Below are positions 1 to 8,200 of a DNA stretch of 12,310 nucleotides, piece after piece. The number at the start of each line of letters is the position of its first letter. Within the stretch, counting starts at the first letter, position 1. The translations under genes were made by a program, and so were the position numbers. Source of the DNA: Acidobacteriaceae bacterium (lineage in GTDB: Bacteria; Acidobacteriota; Terriglobia; Terriglobales; Acidobacteriaceae); the NCBI GenBank assembly GCA_030049955.1, contig JASIJX010000412.1:1-12310 (forward strand), read 5' to 3'. Below the pieces are notes generated by a model. The model made no database searches. It was not told where the DNA came from and was given only the letters and a program-made list of their open reading frames with translations.

Positions 1-2990
1 GGGAGAGTGGCGTGTTGTGCGGCCTGCACCGGCTGAATTGTCGTCATGGCGAGATTCAGTGTGTCCAGGTATGCGTTGACGAACTTCGCTTTGCCGGGAT
101 GACGCAGTAACGTCAACGCGTAATCGCGCAGATGCGTGTTCTTGTCCTCGAAGAGTTTTTCAGGCGGGATTCCAAATGTCTGAGGACGAGCGGGCGAACC
201 CTGCCAAGCAAGATCGTCGCCGATGGCAATGATGGAGCCCAGCGGCTTTCCGGTGTCGTCGTAGAATGCCAGGCTGCGGTCCAGGTAATTCGGAACAATC
301 CAGCCGCAGATTGGAGAGCCGGCTGAATCCTGCTCGGCTGCGCCATCGCCGGCAACGGAAAGCCAGTTGAAATCCAGCCGCGCAGGCTGCGAGATGCGCG
401 GCGGAAATGATGGCTGCATGCCAGCGCCGTCGTCGCGCGCGAGCGAAGGCGCAGCGAGCACTCTGTTCTCCAGTGTCGCGGCCAGATGGCTTCTCTTGCC
501 GAAGACATATTGCCGGCACTGGCCGAAGACGTCACCAAGCCACAGCCGCTCCAGCGAAAAATCGCCGCCACGCACTGGATTGAATGCCTCCTCAACCACT
601 GGCGCCATTGTGGCGACGCGGGAATCGAGATCAGTGACCGCCTTCCTGACAGCCTCTGCAAACTCCTTCTCGTGTTTGCCTGTGGCGAACGGATCCCGCA
701 CGTCAACCTGCAGTGACTGCCGGCGCAGCAGCAACCGGTCATGAAAGCCGCTGAGCGCCTGTGAAAGCAGCGGAATATTCTCGGTCGAAGGCTCAAGAGC
801 CGCAAGCATCGAGTTGGGATAAAGCCGTGCGCGGGCCTTGAGCTGTTTCTTCACAGCCTGTCCCGCTTGAGGCGTGATGAAATTGATCCCCCGATGATGC
901 CTTGGCAGCGTGTCCCTGAGCTCGCGCGGGCTTGCGGGCTCAAGCACCAGGTCCACTTCTTCTGAATCCAGCGAATCGGCCACGCGATTCATCACCAGCG
1001 CACGATCGAATTCGGCCTGCGGCTTGTCTTCCTGAATGATCGCCAGCGGCTGGTAGGAAATATCCCAATGCATCATGATCGGCAACCAGGGATTCCCTTC
1101 CCATGCCGTGATGCTCCGGCGTTCCGGGGGTTTTCCTATCCACGGCGAGCCGCCTTGCTGCACATCCTGGGCGCGAAGCCAGTTCGCGATGGCCGCAGCA
1201 CTGTCTAGGCTGGCCGCACGTATAGCTAATTTCAATCCAGCCCATGCAGGCCAAAGCAGCAGTCCCTGCAACACCGCGGCCTGAATCGGTGCCTGCAGCG
1301 GTCCGAGCTTCGTTGCGCCTGCACCCAGATCCGGCGTGTCTGCAGTCGCATCCAGCCGCGCTGCGCGCACGCCTTCAATCTGGCCGTCGCGCAGTTCGAG
1401 GCCGGAAAGCATCCCATCTTCCACGGCGCCCCCGAAGATCTGGCACGACAACTCTCCATCGCCGCCGAATCGCAACGCCGGCTTGACATCCTGTCCCTGC
1501 AAAAGGAGCACCGGGTCCACAGGCCGCCATGAGTTGGCCTGCGGCTTACCCTTGAGCTCGAACGCGGGTCCGTTTTTTGCATTGATGGCCTGTATGAGCG
1601 CGCTGTGACACCGGGCTACTTTCTCGACCGCGCTCCGGCACGCGGCAATCGACTTTTCCGCGGCGGCGAGCGAATTATCGGTGATGAAATCACGCACATC
1701 GTCCGCATCGGGAAGCTGTTCTCGCGGATCCGGATACTTGCACTTAAGGTACTTGTACCAGTCGGCAAACAACTGCCATTGCCGCTCCGACGCATCGACC
1801 TGGCGCACAAGTCGATCGTCCTCCGCCTGATTCAACTGATTCAGGAACTGCTTCTGCGTCTCATTGAGAGAACCGAGCGCGTCGGAACCGTCGGCCGCGT
1901 CCGCTACGTAAAACAGGGTTCCGGTAGCCGCTGGAGAAAATCTTTGCTGATGAAGCTGGCGTTGCACGCGCAATTCTCCGCCTGGCTCGTGCAGCAGATC
2001 CAGTTGCCCGGTGAGCAGCGCGTGCAGTTGCGATCCCAGCGCAAACGAACGACGAGGCGCCATTGCCTCATGCAGCGCAGCGTTTGCCTCTGCTGTGGTG
2101 TTGCCGAAAACTGCGGTCAGGCTTGCCGATGCTGCAGGCTCCAGGTCTGGGTCCCAGCAGACTGAATGCACCACGCCCACATACAGCACGCCATCGAAGG
2201 CGCCTTCGCGCGACGCATTCCAGCGCAGTGCTGCCAGCGCCTGCGCGGCCTCCTCTGCGGTTTTGCCGTGCAGCGGGTCGTCACTCGGGTCCGCATGCCA
2301 CCCGCATACCGTATAGGCGTACTCAGTTGGTTTGTCGGGCGCTGGATGATGCACGCCGAACACGTTGCGGCAATTTGGGTAGTAGGCCGACGCCTGGATG
2401 AACCCCAGGCTCGCCGCGGTAAGCTCCGTCAGCAGGCTTTCCTGCCCCGGAGCGCTCCACTGTTCCAAGGGCAGGGTTCGTCCGAGATAACGGAACGGCG
2501 GCCGGGTAAATTCCGGGTCGTTACTGTTCTCCCACGGAATTGCGCTGCTGCCTGCGTTGGCGGAAGAAATTGTCTCGGATACGTAACGGCTGTCCACGAC
2601 CCAGCTTGCCGTGGGGCAATCTCCGTCAGTTTTCGCACCAAGCTCGGTTCTGGTAATGAGCCAACGGTCTGGCAGCCTGGGAAAGCGCATGGCAGCCCGC
2701 GGCTCAAGCCCGCGATTCGCTGCAGTTTTGCTCGTCGTCTGCTCGCCATGCATCAGGGCATCGGGCATGGCCCAGTGCAGGTGCACACCGGTTTCCACTG
2801 TGCCCGGCGAAAAAGGCTGCGCCAGCACGCGTTCGCTCAGAAATGGCTTTTGCGCTGCCGCGCCTTTGTTGTAGGGCAGCGTCTGGAAGTTAGTTACCGC
2901 CGGCAAAAAGTTAGATGCCTGAATCTTGCGGTTAACGCAGAAGGCCTCCACATTAATGGGAACGATCAAGCGGGGAAGATCGTTCTTCAT
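1..2990 (-). CDS. Giant conserved protein of unknown function, 3' end beyond the left edge
   Basis: I translated the reverse strand from the ATG at 2990. The frame stays open for 996 codons to the first base of the window, so the gene is longer than shown. The start is firm: ATG overlaps the stop of the upstream gene as ATGA (2987-2990), implying translational coupling. No signal peptide or membrane helix is visible. Landmarks are GVHLHWAMPDALMHG (residues 68-82), FPRLPDRWLITR (103-114), a charged, probably helical or coiled-coil stretch (about 374-470), RPVDPVLLLQGQ (489-500), NPWLPIMMHWDISYQP (633-648), LLSQALSGFHDRLLLRRQ (741-758), SLERLWLGDVFGQ (812-824), PPRISQPARLDFNWLS (863-878) and SPICGWIVPNYLDRSLAFYD (892-911). 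These dense Trp/Pro-rich blocks look like a conserved family, and I have the impression of similar motifs in other very large bacterial hypothetical proteins. I recognise no catalytic motif and assign no function. The two long plus-strand frames opposite it (1605-2165, 2166-3020) are shadows. Confidence 0.85.
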   Translation of the reverse strand, partial: MKNDLPRLIVPINVEAFCVNRKIQASNFLPAVTNFQTLPYNKGAAAQKPFLSERVLAQPFSPGTVETGVHLHWAMPDALMHGEQTTSKTAANRGLEPRAAMRFPRLPDRWLITRTELGAKTDGDCPTASWVVDSRYVSETISSANAGSSAIPWENSNDPEFTRPPFRYLGRTLPLEQWSAPGQESLLTELTAASLGFIQASAYYPNCRNVFGVHHPAPDKPTEYAYTVCGWHADPSDDPLHGKTAEEAAQALAALRWNASREGAFDGVLYVGVVHSVCWDPDLEPAASASLTAVFGNTTAEANAALHEAMAPRRSFALGSQLHALLTGQLDLLHEPGGELRVQRQLHQQRFSPAATGTLFYVADAADGSDALGSLNETQKQFLNQLNQAEDDRLVRQVDASERQWQLFADWYKYLKCKYPDPREQLPDADDVRDFITDNSLAAAEKSIAACRSAVEKVARCHSALIQAINAKNGPAFELKGKPQANSWRPVDPVLLLQGQDVKPALRFGGDGELSCQIFGGAVEDGMLSGLELRDGQIEGVRAARLDATADTPDLGAGATKLGPLQAPIQAAVLQGLLLWPAWAGLKLAIRAASLDSAAAIANWLRAQDVQQGGSPWIGKPPERRSITAWEGNPWLPIMMHWDISYQPLAIIQEDKPQAEFDRALVMNRVADSLDSEEVDLVLEPASPRELRDTLPRHHRGINFITPQAGQAVKKQLKARARLYPNSMLAALEPSTENIPLLSQALSGFHDRLLLRRQSLQVDVRDPFATGKHEKEFAEAVRKAVTDLDSRVATMAPVVEEAFNPVRGGDFSLERLWLGDVFGQCRQYVFGKRSHLAATLENRVLAAPSLARDDGAGMQPSFPPRISQPARLDFNWLSVAGDGAAEQDSAGSPICGWIVPNYLDRSLAFYDDTGKPLGSIIAIGDDLAWQGSPARPQTFGIPPEKLFEDKNTHLRDYALTLLRHPGKAKFVNAYLDTLNLAMTTIQPVQAAQHATL

Positions 2991-5047
2991 AGCACTGGCT
3001 TCCATGACGGCTGCCATTGAAGAGCCATTGCTACACCTTGGCCGGCCGCCCCGATCGAATACCTTCGCTCGGCGCCCTTAGGTTCCCACGTAAATTCCCC
3101 TTTGAGCTCCGTTGATTTGAAGCCGTGCCCGGTGACCTCGCACGTCTCGACATTCGTGACATTCCAATTGAACTTGTACTGCGATCCGGACACTGTCTCT
3201 TGAACGGCGACCTCAGGGAACTTCTTTGGTATTTGTTGGACGATATAGACGATATTCCAGGAGCCGTTGCCCCACACACCGACACCCGGCGACTGAGGAA
3301 TCTCCACTTCCACGCTGCCGCTCATTTCTTTCGAAAGCGTTATATCGCCCATCCTTTTGGTTACCTTGCATCCGGCCGCATTTGTGCTCTTCCACATAAG
3401 TTCGACTTTGTTAGCCGAGGAGCCCGGTTTGAGCTTTACTTCTGCATTCGTAAGTGGAAAGTCTACAGCAACGCTTTCAGTGCGTTTGTTGATTCCAATG
3501 CACTCGATCTGATAATCGCCGTCGTCCGCCATAACTTCGCGTGAACCGGATCGCTCTACCTGTTCGCGAGCTATGTGTGGGCCGCTCAGGAAGCAGTCCC
3601 CACTCTTGCATTGCCAGGTGAGAGTGACCTTCTTTGGACGAACCACCGTATCGGGGTTGACCTCGATTTTCGCCTCCGCCGGACGTACGTTAAAATTCAG
3701 GATGTTATCCTTGCCTGTCTTCGCTCGACCGTCGACGGTGAGTTGTGGAGTTAGCTTGTAAGTGCTGATTTTCTTTACAGGGAGGACTTCCCTGCTGCCG
3801 CTCGTCTCAAGTTCTTCCTCGATGCCGGAGATAGTGCAACTATCTGCCGCGAAAAGATTCCAGTCGAGACGAACCTTGTCTTTGAAATCGACGTCATCTT
3901 TGTTCTTCAGCGGCTTGCCGTCGAGGCTTGCGCGATAGCTGAGGACGTACGGCTCTGCTTCGGATCTCGTAACCCCAATCAGCTTGTGGCCGGGGCTGCG
4001 TCCTTTGATGCCTCGCCAGTACACCAGCACCTGACAACTTCCCAATGGCATCTGCGTCACAAGATTCGAGAATTCAAAGCTGGCTAAGTTGGCTTTCTGA
4101 AAGACCTTGGAACCCTTGGGCGGCGTGAGCACCCAGTGACACGTCGGGCCGTCCGTAACCGGCTCCTGGCTCCATAGTGCGGCCTGCGGCTCGAGCGGAC
4201 GGCAGATTACCTGGTTGAGTTGTTCGTTAGTGCATATTGGGGCGCCTAAGCCGGTGGATGTTTCGGTGGGAAAAATTACAACGAACTCAGAACCCGCTGC
4301 CTCGAGAGGTGCGTCTTTCACGTTCTCGATTTGCAGAATAAGGCGATTACCAATCCCGGGCCTTCCGAGTTTGATCTCGAAAGGTGTGACATAAATATCT
4401 TTCGCGCGGTTGCTATACTCGGTACGCTCCAGCCAGGTGCAGCCGATATCTGCTTCCGTATCCTTTGGTCCTGGAATAAAGTCGCGCGAGATTCGAAAGG
4501 CTCTGCTGTTGTTCTTGATGCCGCCGAATTCCGACCAGATGAAGGTGAATGCGCGATCAGTGGGGTTTCCCGTGTCGGCTAGTACGCGTTCAAGCATGAT
4601 CTTTAGCGGCTGGTCTTTCGTAATGGAGAGACTCTGGCCGGCAATAAGCTTCAATTCGAGCTTCTGCTTCGCTTCGCCCGAAAGCTCCCAACATTGCATG
4701 GATGCCGCCGACAACCGTATCCCGGCCACTTCTGCCGACGTCATTAAGTCCGTCGGTATTTCTACTTCCAGACGTGACTTCGCGGTGAGTTCAATTGGGG
4801 TCTCGCCCGCATTCCGGATTGTTATTTCGAGAATTCCCCACTGCGCATCGCGCGGCTTGTCGTCGCTCATGAAGAGATACGCAAAACCTTCGCTTTCCTC
4901 CTTGGTGTTAACAATCGAAAAGGAGAGCGGTATTGCCTCGAGCTCCCACGCAGGCAGCTCTTGATAGTTACTTTTGTTTGCCAAGTTTCCCCCTGACCTA
5001 CAAGCGACACCCCACCCCGGGTGCGCGCCGAATCGGCCTTCACACAT
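2987..5047 (-). CDS. Ig-like repeat protein of unknown function, first gene of the minus-strand pair
   Basis: This protein of about 686 residues has no signal peptide or membrane segment. Numbering from the GTG at 5050, the N-terminal half (about 30-380) is beta-rich, with Asn/Gly turns and several Cys. The C-terminal part is a series of four degenerate Ig-like modules at about 391-437, 474-521, 548-603 and 624-668. Each has a core Trp followed 7 or 8 residues later by Cys (W397/C405, W479/C486, W553/C561, W629/C637). Two modules share an SGSREV turn (417-422, 501-506). This resembles the common bacterial beta-sandwich repeat of the type 'TW-Sx-NA-x-CxI/VSG-SGS-V', which I infer by pattern. 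The start is uncertain. GTG 5050 and ATG 5047 follow an AAGG, while TTG 4984 follows an AGGGGGA and would remove 22 low-complexity residues that look untranslated. The gene is coupled to the giant downstream gene. A scaffold or binding role is plausible but unproven. Confidence 0.85.
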   Translation of the reverse strand: MCEGRFGAHPGWGVACRSGGNLANKSNYQELPAWELEAIPLSFSIVNTKEESEGFAYLFMSDDKPRDAQWGILEITIRNAGETPIELTAKSRLEVEIPTDLMTSAEVAGIRLSAASMQCWELSGEAKQKLELKLIAGQSLSITKDQPLKIMLERVLADTGNPTDRAFTFIWSEFGGIKNNSRAFRISRDFIPGPKDTEADIGCTWLERTEYSNRAKDIYVTPFEIKLGRPGIGNRLILQIENVKDAPLEAAGSEFVVIFPTETSTGLGAPICTNEQLNQVICRPLEPQAALWSQEPVTDGPTCHWVLTPPKGSKVFQKANLASFEFSNLVTQMPLGSCQVLVYWRGIKGRSPGHKLIGVTRSEAEPYVLSYRASLDGKPLKNKDDVDFKDKVRLDWNLFAADSCTISGIEEELETSGSREVLPVKKISTYKLTPQLTVDGRAKTGKDNILNFNVRPAEAKIEVNPDTVVRPKKVTLTWQCKSGDCFLSGPHIAREQVERSGSREVMADDGDYQIECIGINKRTESVAVDFPLTNAEVKLKPGSSANKVELMWKSTNAAGCKVTKRMGDITLSKEMSGSVEVEIPQSPGVGVWGNGSWNIVYIVQQIPKKFPEVAVQETVSGSQYKFNWNVTNVETCEVTGHGFKSTELKGEFTWEPKGAERRYSIGAAGQGVAMALQWQPSWKPVL

Positions 5048-5124
5048 CACAGCCTTGCATTGAGAATGAATTCAGTATGAATAAGCCCATCGTACAGTGC
5101 CTGGTAAGGTTAAAAGGTGCTGCG

Positions 5125-5141
5125 CGTTGCAACGGACGTTG
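5125..5141. promoter_or_regulatory. Palindromic CGTTG cluster, possible operator
   Basis: The 17 bases CGTTGCAACGGACGTTG hold three CGTTG half-sites in alternating orientation: a perfect 10-base palindrome (5125-5134), then a third copy after GA. It lies just downstream of the proposed minus-strand start point, where a repressor could act. A 10-base palindrome in a gap of this size is not rare by chance, so support is weak. Confidence 0.2.
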
Positions 5142-5160
5142 TGGGTAAGAAACTGCGCGA

Positions 5161-5199
5161 AGTATAACCGACGCCGCGCCAGGCCAAAAAATAATTTTT
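5161..5199 (-). promoter_or_regulatory. Candidate promoter for the minus-strand pair, with UP-like A/T tract
   Basis: On the minus strand, TTGGCC (5182-5187, 4 of 6 matches to TTGACA) precedes TATACT (5161-5166, 5 of 6 matches to TATAAT). The spacer is 15 bases, which is short. Immediately upstream lies AAAATTATTTT, which matches the AAAWWTWTTTT core of the E. coli UP element, although it sits closer to the -35 box than the canonical distal subsite. Transcription would start near 5154 and leave a leader of roughly 105 bases to the ATG at 5047. This is a pattern match only. Confidence 0.35.
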
Positions 5200-5293
5200 G
5201 CCACCCGTAGTTACAGGTGTAGACTGCACCCCAGACACCAAGTAACCAAATCCCGCGATTTCCATCCCATACGATACACCACAAATAACATTC

Positions 5294-8200
5294 ATGGGCA
5301 CCACGACGAAGTTTGAGCACACCGTTGCGCAGTTAGCGCCAAGAATCGTCGGTGGCGGCTTTGTGCTTACTGCGCAAGAAGCAGGAAAGATCTCAGAAGG
5401 GCTGAAAAGCGTTCTGTTGAAGCTGCCGAACGAAGAACTCAGCCTGGTTAAAGCAACCGGCGAGATGGGCGACGGTAAGTGGGTGTTGAGCGGAGAGCCA
5501 GACCCATCGTATCCAGGCTGGCCGGTGCCGGGATTCCCAAAGCTTCGTTTCAATCTGCCCAATGCCAAAGTAACGCTCACGGTGAAAGACGGCGGGGTAG
5601 ACAAAGAGGGCAAAGAGAAAGATTGCAAATTCGAGCTCGTGCTCTCTGCAACCGTGACCACCAGCAAGGTCGATGTTCCGATCAGCCTCACGATCACAGA
5701 AAAGGACGAGCAGACACTTGTTCTGGGGAACAAGAAAGCACCTCTCGCACTGAACCCTGTTTCACTGGCCGAGGACAGTGACTTTGGCAGCTTTGGCGAA
5801 GAGCTTGCACGGATCAGCGATCTGATCAATCTGCGGAGAGCCACGCTGGCCGAGGCGACGATACAAACGGACTTCAAGAAGAAGTCCGTTACTGGTTTTT
5901 CCATCGACGCCAACCTCACCTTCGGCCGTGTGACGATCGGCCTGCAGATCAGGGCCGCAACCAACAATGAAGGCAAATTCGACCGCAAGAGCCTCACCGT
6001 AACCGGAACGCTGGAAAAGGCCGATGGCTATATCCAGCTCGGCGAGATCCTGAGCGACCTTGCCGGCGTGAAAGTTTGGCCGGAGTGGCTCGATCCAAAG
6101 CTGAAGTCGCTGTCCCTCTCGCGCGTCTTTATTCCTGAAGCCAAGCGCCTGAATGCCAACGATACGCAGCGCATCGTATTTCAGTCGCCGGCGGGTTCCA
6201 AAGTTCCTGAGTTGCTCGTGACGAGCTCTTTCGATACGGAGGGACCGAAGATTGTAACTGCGCGGCTGGGATGGCCGGCTCTGGAAATCTACTCGTTGCC
6301 CATTCTCGGCGATCATCTCAGAATTCGTTTCGATCCCCTGCTAGCTGTCATCACCACAAAAACCCTTAAGCTGACGACGGTGGCCGAACTCTGCGCTCTC
6401 GATGCCTTTCCCGGCCTTGAAACCATGGGCACTCCGGAGAAGAAAGCCAAAGGCATGGCCATCGCTCGCGGCATTCACTGCACGGGCATCTTCAACATAC
6501 CGGATGTCATTAAAGTTCCCTTTCATTTTCCGATCCGTGCTTCCAGCAACGACGAGTTGCCGTTTGAGATCGAAAGACTGGAGGAGCCGCGCGCAGCCAC
6601 TCCCGTGCCGGTGCAACGCAGCGCAGGTCCGCTCGCACTGCAGGGATTCTCCTTCAAATACGAACAAGGCAAAATCTCGCTGCTGCTGGGAGTCGCCATC
6701 AAAATCAAAGGCCTCACGATTGAAGCAGTTGGTCTGCGTGTGGCCTTCGCGCTGAAGGCGCCCGATGATGGGCAGGACCGAGTCACATTCGGCATTGATG
6801 GCGGACTGATGAGTTACGCAGGCAATAGCGTGACGGCCGCAGGCGGTATGATCCGCGATGACTCTTCCCCCGGAGCCGCTGACTGGATTGGCACGGGCTC
6901 GTTGAAGGTTGGCGAGAATTTTGCGCTGAATGCGCTGTTCGCCTTTCGCGACGGCGAGAGTAAGCAACTGTTTCTCTTTGCTTACGTCCGCAGGCAGCTC
7001 GGCGGACCGCCGTGGTGTTATGTTACCGGGCTCGCCGTGGGCTTTGGTTACAACCGCTCGTTCATTGTTCCCCCAGTCGAGCGCGTGAACCGGTTCCCGC
7101 TCATCGAGATGGCTAACCAGCTCTCGCGCGGAGAAGAAGGCGCCGTACCCAAGGTGATGGACGGCGCTGCTCTCCGCAAGATTGCCGACAGCCTGAAGGA
7201 GTACATCCCGGCCACGACCACCGGCACAATCTTCGGCACTGCCGGTATTACGTTTACATCCGGTGGCTATGTCAACTCCACAGTGCTGGTAACCCTTACC
7301 TTCAGTTCACGCCCCGATTTCGTCATTCTCGGCAGCTCGTCGATCGATGTGCCAAAGAAATCACCGACCGCCCACGCCGATCTGCAAATCGTAGGTGCGG
7401 TGAGGCCTGAAAGCGGCGTGATCGCGATTGATGCGGTTCTGGGACCTAACAGCTACGTGCTGGCGAAGAACTGCCGCCTCACCGGAGGATTCTCGGTACG
7501 CACATGGTTCAGCGGCGAACACGCAAGAGACTTCGTCGTGAGTCTTGGTGGCTATCACCCAGGATATAAAGCGCCGGCTCACTATCCCATCGTTCCGCGA
7601 CTCGGGTTCCTTTGGAAATACTCAGACGCAGTACGGCTCACCGGGTTTGCGTATTTTGCGCTTACCTCAAAGAACATACAGCTCGGAGGCGGCCTGGATC
7701 TCGTTTTTGAGCGCGGGCCTCTGCGCGCCTGGCTTCACGCGGAAGCGCACTTTCTTATCGGCTGGAGCCCGTTCACATATGACGTCTTTCTGAGCGTTAA
7801 CATCGGCGTCTCCTTCCGCATGGACCTTCTGTTCTGTTCGGTTACGCTCAGCGTGGATGTAGGCGCAGATCTGCGACTGCGCGGCGAGCCCTTCTCCGGA
7901 TACGCTGTGGTCCATCTTTGGTTCGTGTCCTTCAGCTTCGACATCGGCGCTGCGCCCGATGACAAGGAACCGAAGCTGCCCTGGCCCGAATTCGTGAATG
8001 CGTTTGTAACACCCGTTCCTCCCAAGCCGAAACAGTCCGCTCTTTTGGCCGAACCGGAACAGGCACGGCTCCCGCTTGAAATTGCCCCGGTGAGTGGGAC
8101 CACTCCGGCTCCGGCAGGGTTGGCGGTAGCAAGCCCTGAATTTAAGGGAAAATCGATCGACTGGATCGGCGATCCACAGCGGTTCCGGCTCAACATCCCT

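Larger units (their letters stand above)
5051..5293. promoter_or_regulatory. Divergent intergenic region serving both halves of the four-gene block
   Basis: This 243-base gap separates the two divergent transcription units and holds no convincing gene. The short minus-strand frames across it read like noncoding DNA. It contains an A/T tract (5186-5199), a near-consensus minus-strand -10 box (5161-5166) and a palindromic CGTTG cluster (5125-5141). For the plus-strand gene, a weak promoter could be TTGCCA (5198-5203) with TAGACT (5220-5225) at 16-base spacing. The element TATAAC (5163-5168) also reads as a plus-strand -10, but with a poor -35. Shared control of both units is likely from the geometry alone. 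Confidence 0.55.

Noticed and set aside
1605..3020. Two abutting plus-strand frames of 186 and 284 residues
   Set aside because: They lie opposite the coding frame of the minus-strand giant gene. Their translations are rich in Arg, Cys and His with no domain-like pattern, while the minus frame is clean and motif-bearing.
2987..5047. Contractile injection or phage tail module
   Set aside because: The block has large leaderless beta-rich proteins, but I see no sheath, tube, baseplate gp25-like, LysM spike or AAA+ ATPase gene, so the label would be unsupported.
5182..5202. Possible intrinsic terminator formed by GGCCAAAAA and TTTTTGCC
   Set aside because: The stem needs a bulge and is almost all A-T pairs, and it lies upstream of both divergent genes, where a terminator has no obvious target. 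A promoter A/T tract is the better reading.
5110..5997. Minus-strand frame of 295 residues
   Set aside because: It overlaps the start of the DUF6603 gene. Its Ser/Thr/Leu-rich translation is a mirror of that gene's codon pattern and has no ribosome binding site.
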